From Arthrinium phaeospermum (Eukaryota; Ascomycota; Sordariomycetes; Amphisphaeriales; Apiosporaceae), in NCBI GenBank assembly GCA_006503535.1, contig QYRS01000006.1:3658001-3722000 (forward strand): 64,000 nucleotides of DNA, in the 5' to 3' direction. How positions within the stretch are numbered: position 1 is the first letter of the stretch; the number at the start of each line of letters is the position of its first letter. The translations under genes and the position numbers were made by a program. Shown one piece after another: positions 31,723 through 42,513 of the stretch. The notes below the pieces were generated by a model. It was not told the origin of the DNA and ran no database searches. It worked only from the letters and a program-made list of their open reading frames with translations.

Positions 31723-33031
31723 TCACTCGAAACGGGCGCGCTTCTCGGCCTGCTTGGGGACGTCCTGCCCTCCGTCCTCGTCCACGTCCGACTTCTTTTC
31801 TTTCTCCTTGTTCTTGGCCGGGGGCGGGGTCAGCAGGTGGGAGTCGTCAATGTCGCCGAAGACGACCTGGCTGTCGTCGACCATCTCGCGGTTCATGTGG
31901 GCGAGGAAGCGCTCCTGCTCGGCCAGGAAGGCCTTGAGCTGGACGGTGGCGATGTGGCGCTGGTGCCCGTTGGCCTCGCGCAGGAGCCGCAGCTGCCCGC
32001 GCACCCGCTCTTCCAGCATCTCGAGCCGGTACTCGCAGAACTGGTTGTACAGCTCCGGCAGGTTGCTGATGGGCCGCACCGTCGTCAGGACCGTGTCGTC
32101 CCGCACGATCGGGTTGCGCGGGCGGAACGAGGTCACCATGCTGATGCGCTCCGCCGTGCCGAGGGCGCGCAGGGCCTGGTGCTCGATGTAGCGGCCCTGG
32201 AGGACCACCGCGCAGCCCTGGGGAAGTTAGTGTGTATTCAGTCTGGGCTTATGGGCTTTGATGAGTGCTTACCATCTGGGGCCCGCGGACCTTCATGATG
32301 TCGCCGTTGCCGGTCCGGAGCGCCGTCTCGCCGCCAATCATGGTGGTGCAGTCGCTCAGCATGGTGACGCAGACAAAGGGGTAGCTGTCGGTGTGCCAGT
32401 CGACAATGGGCTTGTTGTCCTCCCAGGGGCAGCCCGCGATGCCCTCGTCGGCCTCGTACTGGGCCCGGTCCTCGAACGCCTCGATCTCCTCGCGGCGTTC
32501 TTGTTCGGACTTGACCGAGATGTTGATGTGTGCAATCTCCAGGTCCATCTCGGGCACCAGCTCGATGCCGGCAATCTTGGAAATGATGGCCAGCGTGTCG
32601 GGGCTCTTCCAGGCGTCGTACACAAAGGGGGCGTACCTGGGGGATTAGTCTTCGAAAATTGAATATTTGGTGACAGGAACTCACTTGTTGGCAAACCCCC
32701 GCAGCTGGCACTGGGCCAGGTTGCTCGAGTACTTGCAGTTCTGCAGCACCTCGGGGCAGAGCACCTCCTTGCGCATCCGCATCACGGCCTCCTGCGTGAA
32801 GAGCGGGAAGGGCTCCGACACCGCCACCGGCGAGATGCCCGTGTTCTCGGGCAGGCCCAGGTCCTTCATGCTGTACACCTTGGGCGGCTTCTTGAAGCCC
32901 AGGTGCTGGCCGGCGTTGAAGGACTCATTGCCCAGGGGCGCGGCCTCCTGCTTCGCGGGCTCTACGATGATGGGCTCCCAGCTGGTCGGCTTGGGGTCGA
33001 CAGCAAAGGGCATGACATCGGCGGCCGCCAT
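31723..33031 (-). CDS. 2OG-Fe(II) oxygenase-like protein
   Basis: Three exons (33031-32685, 32636-32273, 32217-31723) separated by 49- and 55-nt introns give 401 residues. The core shows the 2-oxoglutarate/Fe(II) facial triad pattern H197-T-D199 (in DWHTDSYPF) and a distal H250 (in GRYIEHQAL), followed by an Arg-rich strand (SFRPRNP) suited to bind 2-oxoglutarate. Between the first exon and HTD lies an acidic/charged helical insert. The C-terminus is a long coiled-coil-like helix rich in Glu/Arg, then a Lys/Glu-rich disordered tail with a possible nuclear signal (KNKEKEKK). Fungal proteins of this type are common and their substrates are unknown. The start ATG lies in GCCATGG context. Confidence 0.82.
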
Positions 33032-36000
33032 GGTATATGTTCTGGTTCTGGGTAAAACGGCTTATATTAAACGTGGTATATCTGATACGGGTGGGTGACA
33101 AGACTCTGTCTGATGGGTAGAAGAAGAGAAAACCAGCAAGGCAGGAAGGGTGACGATGATGGATGGGTATATAAAGTAGATTTGGAGTATAGCCTGGGAG
33201 GATGGTGGTGGTGATGATGATGAGGAGGAACTGGAGTCAACAAGGTGTCATGAACCTTAGCATCGATGACCCTTTTATCCTTTTCCGTGAAGCTTCCACC
33301 ACCACGGATGCGTCTAGGCCTTATCTATGATGAAGCGCGAGTTAGGTGTTCGCATGTGGCCCCCTCCCCATGCTAGTCCCGGCCCTTTCGTGGCGCCCCG
33401 CGTTTGCGCTGGGGACGGAGGGCTTTCGTGACGATGGGACTAAATCGTCGATGACCGCCGCCAGCAGCCAGTTCTTTGCTGCATTCCCTGTACGAGAGAC
33501 CATCGTCGCAGAGTGTGTAGGACTAAGCGAGGGGTGGAGGACGAGGCAAAGTGCAGTGCAGTTTGCACGATGGGATGCGTCAGGGTCAGGCATGGCGACG
33601 CGGTAAAAGCAGCACTGCAGGGCGGACCAACCTACCAAGAAGTCAATCGGGGCCAGCCAGTGGTGGGAGGTGGGAGGAGCCTTGGCTGGGTTCCTCGACG
33701 CTGCTTTCGCGGGCAGGGAAACGAGGTCGTGAACTCTATTCCCAGAGAATATGGTGGGAGGAGTCTGTAGGTGGGAGAGCGGACGAGCCAGAACGAAGCT
33801 GACTCCATCCCCGTGTCGCCAGAGAGCGAGGGCCATCATCAGGCGGCTCCCCATGGTCCCCAATGTAGGTCGAGGTGTGGAGGGGCGCAGGCGAAAAAAA
33901 GCGTTACCGGCCGGGGTCCTTTGGAGAGAGCGGGTGTCTTGCTGGTAAAAGCGGCATCCCAACTGCGCTCCGTGATGACACCTCAGCTTGGCTGGGGGGC
34001 ACGGTTTCGAGTGGCAGCAAACTTCATGCACCACTGCCTTATTCCACAATACCAAACACAAAAATAGTAAAGAGGGAAAAACACAGTAGGTAGGTCGTCG
34101 GTATACGGCTGGTAATCTCTGGCCCAGGATGCATGCCCTGCAAAAACGGGGCTATCTATCCGTCCCGGGAAAGCTGATGATCAAATGTGGGGACCCAGCT
34201 CCCAGGGAGATACGTAGATAGCGGTATTAGTAGTAGATAGCGAAACCGACACGCTCAGCGGTAATAGGGCCTATCCGGATGCATCATCTGGGGCTTTTCC
34301 CTTGCATGTCTTGGGTTTTGGGCCCTTCGGCTGTTGCAGTACTAAGCCAATAGATTGAAACTAGGAAACTAGGGCAGTACGTACAGTAGGTATACACGGG
34401 GTTTGCCACCCAGCGCTGGTTTTTGGTTTTCTGGATGCTGCTGTAAACAGTCGGTAGGTTATCTGCGGTGGCCGGGGCGGGAGGAGAGCAGGGTTCAGGC
34501 CTAACATGGTCCATTCCCTCAATGGTCTCGAGCACGCGCATGAGATACATACCTGCTACTCCAACTTTCTCTGGTAATGCGGCATGCCTCCCAATCTCCG
34601 CCGTGCAGCAGTTCATGATGCTGACAGAAGGGGTGGGTGCATGCGTGCGAGTTCCGAGATTAGATGCGGCAACAGACGAGCTGGTTATTACATGAGGAAA
34701 ATGCCTGGTTTGGCTCGTTCGGTAGGACCAAGATCGTCCTATGACCCGTGGGCGGAAATGTGGCGCCAGCTCGGTGGCTATAGACGGCGGCAGTTGACAG
34801 CCAGGCTCAGGCCCAGGGGAGATCCCAAGGTCTAGGCACACCGATAACGGAGATAAAGGGCCGGACGGGGCCAGCGCAATCCGAGAAGCTTATCACATGT
34901 TGGGGTAAAACCACGAGATAAACCCCATCCTTCAATGGTTATCTCCGGCATAGACAGAGCTGGCTGCACGGCGCAGCAGGCCTGAAGCCTGGCCCGCCCT
35001 CCGATCAGGTACTGGCCCAACTAAAGTCTGACCATTACATCTCCATCTGTGCCTCCCCAACCAAGGAATCTCGTACGTAGCTGCATGATGCTCCCCTCGC
35101 ATCTCCATTTGCCCGTCCTCTCACGCACGCCCAGCCCAGGGCGACGTAATGGCACCCACCCTCTCCTTCACCTCGTTCCTCGAATGGGAGCGCTGGGTTG
35201 CACAGTTCGTCTATTGACTTGTTGGAGATTGCGTCCGCCTTCCCCGTCGCAGGCCGTGTTACCCCAGTCGAAGCAGCCACATTGTACGTACAGAGGGGGT
35301 TGATTGCATTCGAGATACATCATTGGAACCTAGCTACAGATGGATGCGACTGTCAGCCCCTCTTTGGGCCTGGCGCCGTCAATTAGTGCTGCTCCGGGCA
35401 AGCGCTAGCAGACCGGCGGCCTGGGGTAAAGCTTATTCTTTCCCAGTCGGGCAATGCGAGCCTATCAGATACTATACCGATGATGCACCTCTGGGCCAAT
35501 CCGCACGTCACCTCTGGGTAGAGCCTGGAGGAGAAACTCCCGAAATAACTCGTCTCGTGCAGCAGCAGCAGCAGCACGGCGCTGCAGGTTCGTTGTCTGG
35601 CAAACTGCAAGGTCATATGGCCTCTGCCGCGTCCTACTGCCTCGGGTATCTAGACCCCTTGGCGCCCGGAGCAATGTGACGATCCCCAGATGCAGCGTCG
35701 TGTAGAGGTGGCATCGCCAGCGCCAATATTGGATGGCGAGGGCACCTCCTCCCTGCACCACATGTCCTGGGACGGACCGATGCCAGAGGTGACTGACAAT
35801 GCAGCATGCAGCGACACGAGTCGAGACCATGACCCTGCCTTCCTGGATGGGGATGAGACGAGATGGAGCTCGTTCCGACTCGGCGTCTCTGGCAGCTAGC
35901 ACGCGTAGAGGAGCCCGTTCCTTATCAAATATGGATTTGGCAGCATTGGCGTAGAGCATCGTGACGAGTGCACCTCGCGGCAGGGCTTGTTTCATGAAAC

Positions 36001-38199
36001 GACACGTCCGAAAAGACTTTGGGGGAGGGAAGCGCTCCCTCGAGAGCAAGCTGACGTGGCAGGCTCTGGGACAGACACTGCGGCGGGCATACAGCACACA
36101 CGAACCCTGGTCTTCGGTAGACGCGCTGACATCCTCATCAATGCACTGTAACGGTATATGTCGAGCTGTAAAAAGGCCTCGGTCGGGGGCCGAAACACAG
36201 ACAGAGAAACAGAGATCTGATCTGTCGGCGATAGGAGCGACAGACAGGCTGAGACTGTCGGCGGTAGACACACAGGGCAGCGATCACATTGCCACCCACG
36301 GAGAATCAACGGTGGAAGGAAGGAAAACGGCTAGCGATCGCCGGTTTGGCTTTGGCCAGGGCCACCCGTATCATAGCGACAGCCGATAGCCTACCCGCGT
36401 CTTGCGTCCTGCTTCTTGCTTCTTGCTTTCTTGCTACTGTACGAACGAACATCAAGTCACCTTCGAACAGCAAGCGACATCCTAATTGGTCATACAACTA
36501 GTCTCGACAGGCCAAGGCGACGGTCGCAGCGACGTTTCTCTGTCGCGCGTCCAGTCTACCCATTGATATGGATGGGCCCCGGCAAGCCTGCTTGCTAGGC
36601 TTATCTTCATTCCCCTGGATCCTGAATCATGAACCTGCCTCGAATGTCTGCGGACAGGGCTTCATTCACCGCCGGGCCCTGATAGGCCTCGGCCTAGACT
36701 CGTCTTGTGCCCCCAAGTAGTGTAGCAAGCCATGCAAGATGCCTGGGCGAGAATCCAGTTAGCCAAATGAGTTCACGATAAGAGGCAGAAGAGCAGAGGT
36801 ACATGGTAGATACTGTAGTCAGGCATCACGAGAACCGACGGCACCTCCCGCGACGTCACGACCGCGGCGGCAAGAAAGACGACGAGGCGACCCCATTAGC
36901 TCTCCCCGGCGCCATGAACAAATGCGCCAGCAAGCCCGTGTTGAAATTGCGCCAGACAAGTTATGAAGTCTTCATAGCTCATGGAGATGTCCTTTACTCA
37001 TACTTCATCATACTGTACCCAGCGTTGAAAGAGCACGACGGTCGGGCAGCGCAAAGACCTGGGCGACTTCACCCCGCAGTCTTTGGGCCACTGTAGGACT
37101 GACTGAGACCAGGAACACAGCATCTTCAGCTCTTGAGCATGGTGATCAGCAATCTCGGGGTCAGGTAGCGGACGGCGATCAGAATAGAAGCCATTCCTTG
37201 CTTGGTGGGCAGAGAGATAAAGAGTAGTTGCAAACAGCCTTGCCAGCGGCCAGCAGTGGCGCCGTTGACATGAGCTAGACGACCGGACAGTTGATTGGAA
37301 AGGATCGAGGGACAGCTCGTCCCCGGGCTGTATTTATCAAAGGGGCCTGGTTGATAGCGGTGGGGTAAAAGATACCGCTATCAGATGACTAGGCCCAGAG
37401 CAGCTGTGGTTCTTGGCGGGCATGACGGGGGGAGAGGAGAGAAAGGCAGCGATGTCATCGGGCCTGGGGTTTGGCGCATTAGGCAGCGGATGCGTACAAT
37501 TGATGCAAGACAAGACGGCCCAGGCCGTGATTCTCCAACCAGGGCCAGAATAATCGGCACCGGACTCGCAGAATACCACCATGAGAGAAATTTTTCGTGT
37601 TTTGCAGAACTGAGTATATTTGCGCACATTCATATCCCTAGAAAGACTTGCTGATCGCTGATTGAAATGGAGGTGCTCATCATTTATGATGATGACGCTT
37701 GTGCAAGTCGAGACGAACACTGCTGAAGTTCGGGGTAGCTGTCAAAACTGGCCCAAGCGCAGCCAGAAACAGATGCCGAGGCAGTCTGGCAGTGGCGTCG
37801 GCGTTTCGGGACAGGGCTGAACTTCGGCTGGCTCAGTGCATGCTCACTCAGTTCCTGAGCTACAGTATTGGCATTTACTGCGAAAGAAAGCCCACTGCAA
37901 CCAACCCAAAAACCAGCACTGAGCAACTGCGCAGCGCATCGTCGTCACCGACAGTCAATACCCGACAACCCTGACCGACTGATTGATTCATTCCTTCACT
38001 GATCGATTGACATCCACCCGCAACCGCCTGAGGCAAATGCGACGCGACGCGACATGAGATGATATGAGCAAGACGAACCACATTCGACTCAACCTTGTCC
38101 ATAGCGCCAGGGTCTTCTGCAGCTCTTCCTTTCTTTTCTTCGGCGGCGTCTGAGAAGATGCTGCATCTACAACCGGCCATCCATTCCTAACACACCACC
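33032..38199. other. Gene-poor 5.2-kb stretch
   Basis: Between the divergent oxygenase-like gene and PEX16. Open frames (for example 33342-34061 minus and 35465-36271 minus) have no codon bias or motif. GATAGCGGT-type words recur, including a 10-bp inverted repeat at 37352-37383. No transposase, reverse transcriptase or long repeat is visible. It may hold regulatory DNA, non-coding transcripts or decayed sequence. Confidence 0.5.
37352..37383. repeat. 10-bp inverted repeat with 12-nt spacer
   Basis: TGATAGCGGT at 37352-37361 is the exact reverse complement of ACCGCTATCA at 37374-37383. A direct GATAGCGGT copy lies at 34217-34225. The palindromic form suits a dimeric DNA-binding site or short hairpin; the function is unknown. 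Confidence 0.6.
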
Positions 38200-39420
38200 A
38201 TGGCGACGCCGGCCGATCCCCTGCGTGGCAGCGGCAAGAACAGCCATGCCTCTAATAAAAAGCCGAAGTCCAAGAACCCCATCCAGGCCGTGCTCTCGCT
38301 GCCGCCGCGGTTCCTGCACATGTACAGCGACTTCATCACCAAGAACAACCACCAGGTCTCGCAGATCGAGAGCGCGCTGCGCTCCCTGACCTACATCATC
38401 CCCGGCCGCTTCCGCGACTCCGAGATCGCCTCGGAGACGCTGCACTCGGGCGTGCAGCTGCTCTCGCTCTACCACGACACCGTCCTGCTGCGCGCCCTCT
38501 CCCAGCTGCCCGGGCTCGCCCCGCGCATCCCCAGCCCCCACGCCCGCTACACCCGCTTCTGGTCCGCCCGCAGCCCCTTCTACCGCCGCGTCGCCCTGCT
38601 GCTGCAGGTCGTCCAGTACACCGAGCTGCTGTGGGAGATGGCCGCCAAGCGCCGCGGCGAGAAAGTCCGCTGGCGCGTCATCGTCGTCCTCGAGGCCCTC
38701 AAGGCTTTCTGTCGGCTGCTGCTGCTGCGCATCACCCGCTCCCGGCCCCTCGTCACCCCGGCCCTGCCCGAGCGCGAGCCCATCCCCGACACCCCCGCCC
38801 CCGCCAGCGACGACGGCGCTCTCAAGGAGCTCATGGGCGAAGACGACGCCGCCGAGGAGGCCGCCATGCTGCGCGAGATGAACAACAACAAGAAAGCGAG
38901 CCACGAGAGCGAGTGGACGATGCCGCGCACCGGCAGCAGCCTGCCCAGCCTCCCGAGCCCCGGCGACATCAGCTCGTACCTGCTGGGCCGCGTCCTGACG
39001 GCCGACGACATCAAGCCCGCCACCCGGCTGCTCAACGTCCTGCAGGGGTCGGCCCGCGCCGCCGAGATCCTGCACATCCTGGCGCCCCTCATCTACGCCG
39101 CGGCGCTGGCCCGCAGCCACAAGCAGAACAAGCGGTCCTGGACGCCCTGGCTGATCGGCCTGAGCCTCGAGCTGGCGGCGCGCCAGCTGCGCGAGCGCAA
39201 CAACAAGGGGTTCGGCTTCCGGACCACGGCCCTCGAGCGCGAGGAGTGGACCAAGCGCGGCTGGGCCCTCGGCTGGTGGGCCATGCGCGGGCCCGCCTAC
39301 GACCACCTCGTCAAGGGCTTCGTCGGGGGCGTCAAGAAGCGCGTCCCCGGCATCGTCGGCGGCATCCTCGAGGACTACGAGTACCTGTGGGAGAACTACT
39401 ACTTTAGCACGAGTGGATGA
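38200..39420 (+). CDS. PEX16: Peroxisomal membrane protein PEX16 (peroxin-16)
   Basis: Intronless, 406 residues from the ATG in CACCATGG context. The order of segments matches fungal Pex16: an N-terminal YSDFITKNNHQVSQIESALRS helix, LTYIIPGRF, a central region YTELLWEMAAKRR with hydrophobic helices, then WTPWLIGLSLELAARQLRER and a C-terminal PAYDHLVKGFV/GRVPGIVGGILEDYEYLW-like end. Pex16 sits in the ER and peroxisome membrane and recruits Pex3 during peroxisome membrane assembly. A Ser/Pro/Glu-rich loop at about 190-260 is probably exposed. Third positions are strongly GC-biased. There is no cleavable signal peptide, as expected. Confidence 0.93.
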   Translation: MATPADPLRGSGKNSHASNKKPKSKNPIQAVLSLPPRFLHMYSDFITKNNHQVSQIESALRSLTYIIPGRFRDSEIASETLHSGVQLLSLYHDTVLLRALSQLPGLAPRIPSPHARYTRFWSARSPFYRRVALLLQVVQYTELLWEMAAKRRGEKVRWRVIVVLEALKAFCRLLLLRITRSRPLVTPALPEREPIPDTPAPASDDGALKELMGEDDAAEEAAMLREMNNNKKASHESEWTMPRTGSSLPSLPSPGDISSYLLGRVLTADDIKPATRLLNVLQGSARAAEILHILAPLIYAAALARSHKQNKRSWTPWLIGLSLELAARQLRERNNKGFGFRTTALEREEWTKRGWALGWWAMRGPAYDHLVKGFVGGVKKRVPGIVGGILEDYEYLWENYYFSTSG

Positions 39421-39865
39421 GCGGGGTCAGGAAGAGCAGAAGAGGAGTGCGCCTTGGGGAGAGGTGAGGGAGAAGAAGGGGGCTACAACTGGTTTCCCTG
39501 CCACTGTATAACAAATCATGTCATGTAATATTTCCTAATCTTCACCTAGCGATACCTTATAATGTGAACAAGATGCATTCTTCTAATGAGTGTTCCAATC
39601 TTTGCGGACTGGTACACGTCTCCAAGCGTCTAGTATGCGAAAACAGATTGGGCAACTGGCTTAGTCCAATCCTGAGGTCATCTTACAGCAAGTAGAGGGT
39701 TGGCTTCGTCGACAGATTGAGTAAGTCAATTGAGCTTTGTTTACATGGACAACACCTGCAATTGTGATGATAGGAGGCCGCTTCGCAGTTATCTACCCAC
39801 AACTTCGACGCTTCAAGCCCGTAATCGTCTCTGCCTCATGCCAGTTCTGACAGTTCAACACGACT
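39421..39865. other. Intergenic between convergent genes
   Basis: 3' regions of PEX16 and the AA9 gene. No coding signal. Confidence 0.5.
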
Positions 39866-40626
39866 TTAGCCAGTCCAAACATCCGGGCCGGGACACTTGT
39901 AGGTCGTGGCCTTTCTTTGGTAGATGTCGACCTGGGTATGGCATGTTAGCCCCGACTCATTTGATCTTCAACCGCCATTCTTACCATGATGCCCGGGTCG
40001 CTCTGGGCCGCGTAGGCCGGGATGGAGGCCAAGAAGGCGCCGCTGGGACTCGCGGTCCCGGAGCCGGTGACGTCGAGCTGGGCGCACTCGGGGTAGAATT
40101 GCGGCGTGTTGGCCTGGTGCAGGGCCAGCAGCTCGTGGCGGATGAGGTACTTGCCCGGCTTGAGGGCGGCGGGGATCTTGCTCGACCACTTGAGCGACTT
40201 GTAGACGACGCCCGTGCCCCAGTCGTTGCTGTTGAGCGAGCTCCCGTACAGGCCCATCTGGTCGATCTTGAACCAGCCCTTGCCGCCGCCGTCGCAGCCC
40301 TGGAAACTGCTACCGGAGCAGGCGTACATCCAGACCATGACGGGCCCCTGCTGGTGCGTCCACTGCTTCCAGACGGCCGTGACGTTGTCGCCGGCCGCGA
40401 CGGTGGCCGACAGGGGCGCCGAGGTGCCGCCGTTGCACGTCATGCGGCGGTCCGTCACGGTCATGATGGGGTTGTAGTCGGGCCACTGCCGCTGGATGAT
40501 CTGCGCGTTGGGCTGGGGGGAGAAGCCCTCGTAGCCCGGGTACGTCTTGCCGCCAATGATGTAGCTCGTCACGGCGCCGTGGGCCGCCGCTAAGGGGGCC
40601 AGGAGGAGGGGGAGCAGGAGCTGCAT
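39866..40626 (-). CDS. Lytic polysaccharide monooxygenase AA9
   Basis: Two exons, 40626-39985 and 39931-39866, around a 53-nt GTAAGA...CAG intron give 235 residues. The signal peptide is residues 1-15, so the mature protein begins with H16 (AAA/HGAVT). That histidine is one arm of the copper-binding histidine brace. A second His in THQQGPVMVWMYA and the axial-site pattern ending QFYPECAQLDV complete the AA9 signature. There is no CBM1; the C-terminus ends CPGPDVWTG, typical of family members. The enzyme cleaves cellulose or related glycans oxidatively outside the cell and needs an electron donor. Possible donors include the free-standing AA8 cytochrome encoded about 4 kb away. Confidence 0.93.
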
Positions 40627-40718
40627 TTTGGTTTTGATACTTCAAGTACTGGGGATTGATCTGTCTGGTCACGGCAGAGACTGAGGAAAAAAGGCTTGGC
40701 GTTTAGGGGGCTGGCTCT

Positions 40719-40726
40719 TCTTTATA
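40719..40726 (-). promoter_or_regulatory. TATA-box candidate of the AA9 gene
   Basis: TATAAAGA on the minus strand about 95 bases upstream of the ATG at 40626. Confidence 0.45.
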
Positions 40727-40804
40727 GTCTAGGGGGTGAGCGATCTGTCGGTTCCCCCGGTGTCTTATCAACTGGAGAGAGGACGGCACGGCAGATCTAG
40801 TTTG

Positions 40805-40812
40805 GGCTAGCC
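40805..40812. promoter_or_regulatory. Palindromic GGCTAGCC upstream of the AA9 gene
   Basis: GGCTAGCC reads as the XlnR/Xyr1 GGCTAR core on both strands, about 180 bases before the start. A second GGCTAG is at 40921-40926. Short motifs, so low weight. Confidence 0.35.
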
Positions 40813-40929
40813 ATGCCACTCGGAGATTTTGATCCAGCTTGGCCAATGAACCTCCTTCCACCTCATATTCCCGTGTTGTTATCATGTGTTTTGGCAGTCA
40901 ACTAGTTGTTTTTGCGTGACGGCTAGATT

Positions 40930-41681
40930 GGAAATCCCTTATTGGCCGCGCATTGATGAACCTGATGACTGTCTTGAGCAACTTACCTGGACTGGGATCG
41001 CGGCCACACAGGAAGGAGCTTATATGAACCAGGGCCAGGATTGCACATCATTCGCGAGTATATAGATGAGGCTTGGGTCCTGTGACGCAGTGTGATTGGA
41101 TGACGAGCCACGTTATTCCGGATTCGTCGCTGACATCTGGGGTCTGGGGAAACGACGCGGGTGGTGTTACATTGAGACGAGCGGTACTCCACGGTCCGCG
41201 ATGCTCCATGTCGGCGTGTCATCGTGCGGCCCAACAGCTACAGGCTAATTGGGTAAACTCACTCCAATGCAGCTGCCAGATCGGGTAATCGTGGAGGATG
41301 ATGCCGCGCTGTGGCCCAATCTTCGTAAACAGCTCTGCGACCTGGGATGGTGGTCTACATACCCCTTGTCACTACAGTCAAGTACATCTCAACGGGTTAG
41401 TTCGATGGCCTTTGCCCCCTGGATACTGAGCAAGTGCTCCGTGTCCCGATGACGGAAACTGTGGATCGATGTTCGCTGATCCGGATCCGCCCCCGAGCAT
41501 CTTTGACAAACACAAGCCGTAGCTTACGGATAGCACCATGCCAGAACTATCACTTGCTCTCGGGAGCCCGCACCAAGCAATCACAGTAAGATTCATGTTT
41601 CTCATTATTCAGCAATGCCGTTTCTCGTAATTCTTCCCAAACCAACCTTGCAACCCCTTGAAAACCCCCCCTTTTCTTGAT
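40930..41681. other. Intergenic, no gene seen
   Basis: Upstream DNA of the AA9 gene and 3' flank of the ectodomain membrane protein gene. Short frames only. Confidence 0.5.
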
Positions 41682-42513
41682 TCAACCCTCGCCCAACGCG
41701 CAAGGACCCCGCCCCGCAAAGTCCTTGTCCCCGCCCTGGCCGCTGCTGATCTGGACCGCCGGGTAGCCCTTGGGGCAGGTCCCGTTGGCCCCCTCCCCGG
41801 GGTAGTCGTACACGACGCTGCACAGGGAGTTGATGAAGCCCCAGCCGTTGCAGTGGCGCGCTGGTAGCGCGGGCGCCAACGGCTGCTGGGCGGCGAAGGA
41901 AAAGCAGCGGCGGCAGCAGTCGGCCGCGCTTCGGGCCGCCACGATGGTGAACTGTGGTGCGTTGATCGCTGGGTTGTAGACCCCGACGAAGCTGGCGTTG
42001 GCGGTGAAGCCGCTGGACGCGCACGTTGCAGAAGGGGGGGAGGAAGAGGTCTGTGATCGCGTGTCAGTCAGGGCTTGTTTTGAGGGAAGATCGTGGGCTT
42101 ACCGGAACAGTGCTTGAAGTCGTGGTGGTCGTAGTGGCGGTGGCAGCAGCAGCTGTAGTTGTAGTCGAGGTAGTCGAGGTAGTCGAGGAGAAGAATGAGG
42201 AAGGGGTGCTGGCTGTGAGAATAGGTATCGTGACGATGGGAACAAGACTTGGCGACTCCTGGTTCTTGGTACCACCACCATGCTGGCGATGCATCTGGAT
42301 CATGGACGGTGCGAGCGCGGTCGCGGTGACGGCGAGGACCAGGATGATGGAGAAGGCGATATAGAAGCGCTTGTAGTGGCGGACGTGGGCACAGGCTCGC
42401 TCGTGCCAGACGTTCTTGACGGCGCGAATCGTCGTGTTCTTCTTCCCTCTGTTGATAAAAGCCACGCCATCTTCGTGCTGGGGTTTCTCATCCACGTCGT
42501 CGTAAGACATCAT
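41682..42513 (-). CDS. Single-pass membrane protein with Cys-rich (PAN/apple-like) ectodomain
   Basis: Two exons, 42513-42103 and 42050-41682, with a 52-nt GTAAGC...CAG intron give 259 residues. A twin start (ATG at 42513 and 42510) is present. Residues 1-48 are basic and cytosolic. A single transmembrane helix (FYIAFSIILVLAVTATAL) spans about 51-68. A Ser/Thr/Pro stalk (about 85-145), probably heavily O-glycosylated, follows. The last about 110 residues have eight to nine cysteines with the spacing C...CC-x2-C...C-x6-C...C...C and a W-G-F motif, as in PAN/apple-like lectin folds. This architecture resembles fungal surface sensors such as Wsc proteins, but the domain is not clearly WSC. No enzyme motif. 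Confidence 0.72.
42161..42188 (-). repeat. 9-bp tandem repeat in the Ser/Thr stalk
   Basis: Three copies of gtagtcgag encode part of the Ser/Thr-rich stalk of the membrane protein. Length variation here would change stalk length without a frameshift. Confidence 0.7.

Noticed and set aside
33342..34061. 239-codon minus-strand frame in the 5.2-kb gap
   Set aside because: No codon bias, no conserved motif and many stops in the neighbouring context; ordinary noise for GC-rich DNA.
35465..36271. 268-codon minus-strand frame in the same gap
   Set aside because: Arg/Ser-rich with no domain, and reading through low-complexity sequence; not a convincing gene.
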